In this document: positions 6,194 through 6,304 of the stretch, piece by piece
Numbering within the stretch: position 1 is the first letter of the stretch
How the letters are laid out: every line of letters starts with the position of its first letter
DNA from: an uncultured Lachnospiraceae bacterium
Lineage (GTDB): Bacteria; Bacillota; Clostridia; Lachnospirales; Lachnospiraceae
Assembly: GCA_910585935.1 (NCBI GenBank)
Contig: CAJUHN010000236.1
Coordinates: 1 to 6,304 of the forward strand
DNA length: 6,304 nucleotides
Reading direction: 5' to 3'
The notes under the pieces: model-generated
Database searches by the model: none
Told to the model about the DNA's origin: nothing
The model's input: the letters and a program-made list of their open reading frames with translations, nothing else
Translations under genes and position numbers: made by a program

Positions 6194-6304
6194 GCGGAGG
6201 AAAGACACTCTTCCAAAAGAAGCCCCTTGGAAGACGTTGGTACTTAATAAGCGGTGCGGTGACGCGCCGAGAATTTAGTACCACTACGTCTGGAACGGAG
6301 CGAG
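6194..6304 (+). repeat. Structured GC-rich dispersed repeat, copy 3 (right edge cut by window)
   Basis: It has the same orientation as copy 1. Visible are a left outer arm GCGGAGGAAAGACACTCTTCC (6194-6214, differing from copy 2), GAAGCC (6219-6224), AGACG (6232-6236) with CGTCT (6287-6291), GGTACTTAAT (6239-6248) against ATTTAGTACC (6273-6282), and the hairpin CGGTGCG (6252-6258) with CGCGCCG (6263-6269) closed by the GNRA loop GTGA. The window ends at the conserved GGAACGGAGCG, so the right arm is not visible. Confidence 0.82.

Noticed and set aside
1..6304. CRISPR array, tRNA, rRNA or transposase
   Set aside because: The repeats are too few, too long and in mixed orientation for CRISPR; no cloverleaf, rRNA segment or transposase frame was seen.

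Overview
The window looks like chromosomal DNA of a low-GC, endospore-forming Firmicute, probably a clostridial gut anaerobe of the Lachnospiraceae type. The evidence is an alpha/beta-type small acid-soluble spore protein (SASP), strong GGAGG-type ribosome binding sites, AT-rich codon use, and short GC-rich structured repeats scattered through AT-rich spacers. The lineage is inferred; no rRNA or other phylogenetic marker is present.

Layout: (1) 1-332 holds repeat copy 1 (+ orientation), an AT-rich spacer and the terminator of the spore gene. (2) 333-740 holds the minus-strand SASP gene and a long leader with a possible sigma-G promoter and an 11-bp hairpin. (3) 744-4980 is a probable minus-strand operon, read from right to left: DJ-1/PfpI protein, MurT-like Mur ligase, GatD-like amidotransferase-fold protein, and an EctB-type diaminobutyrate aminotransferase, behind a good housekeeping promoter at 4952-4980. 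(4) 4981-5379 has a palindrome, repeat copy 2 (opposite orientation) and a plus-strand promoter. (5) 5380-5898 is a plus-strand DUF2716-family gene interrupted by one in-frame TGA. (6) 5899-6304 has a near-consensus promoter with no gene behind it, leading into repeat copy 3 (+ orientation, cut by the window end).

The most interesting biology is the MurT/GatD-like pair. In Staphylococcus, MurT-GatD amidates the D-glutamate of lipid II using ammonia from glutamine. Here the ligase P-loop and zinc-ribbon cysteines are intact, but all three residues of the glutaminase triad, which is shared between the two subunits, appear to be replaced. The pair may therefore use a different nitrogen donor or have a different job. 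An aminotransferase of the type that makes 2,4-diaminobutyrate follows directly, with no ectA or ectC visible, so a link between the diamine and cell-envelope ligation is a testable idea, not a conclusion.

The second signal is the three-copy repeat. Its hairpin changes sequence between copies while pairing is kept, and the G-U wobbles favour one transcribed strand, as expected for a mobile or dispersed structured RNA.
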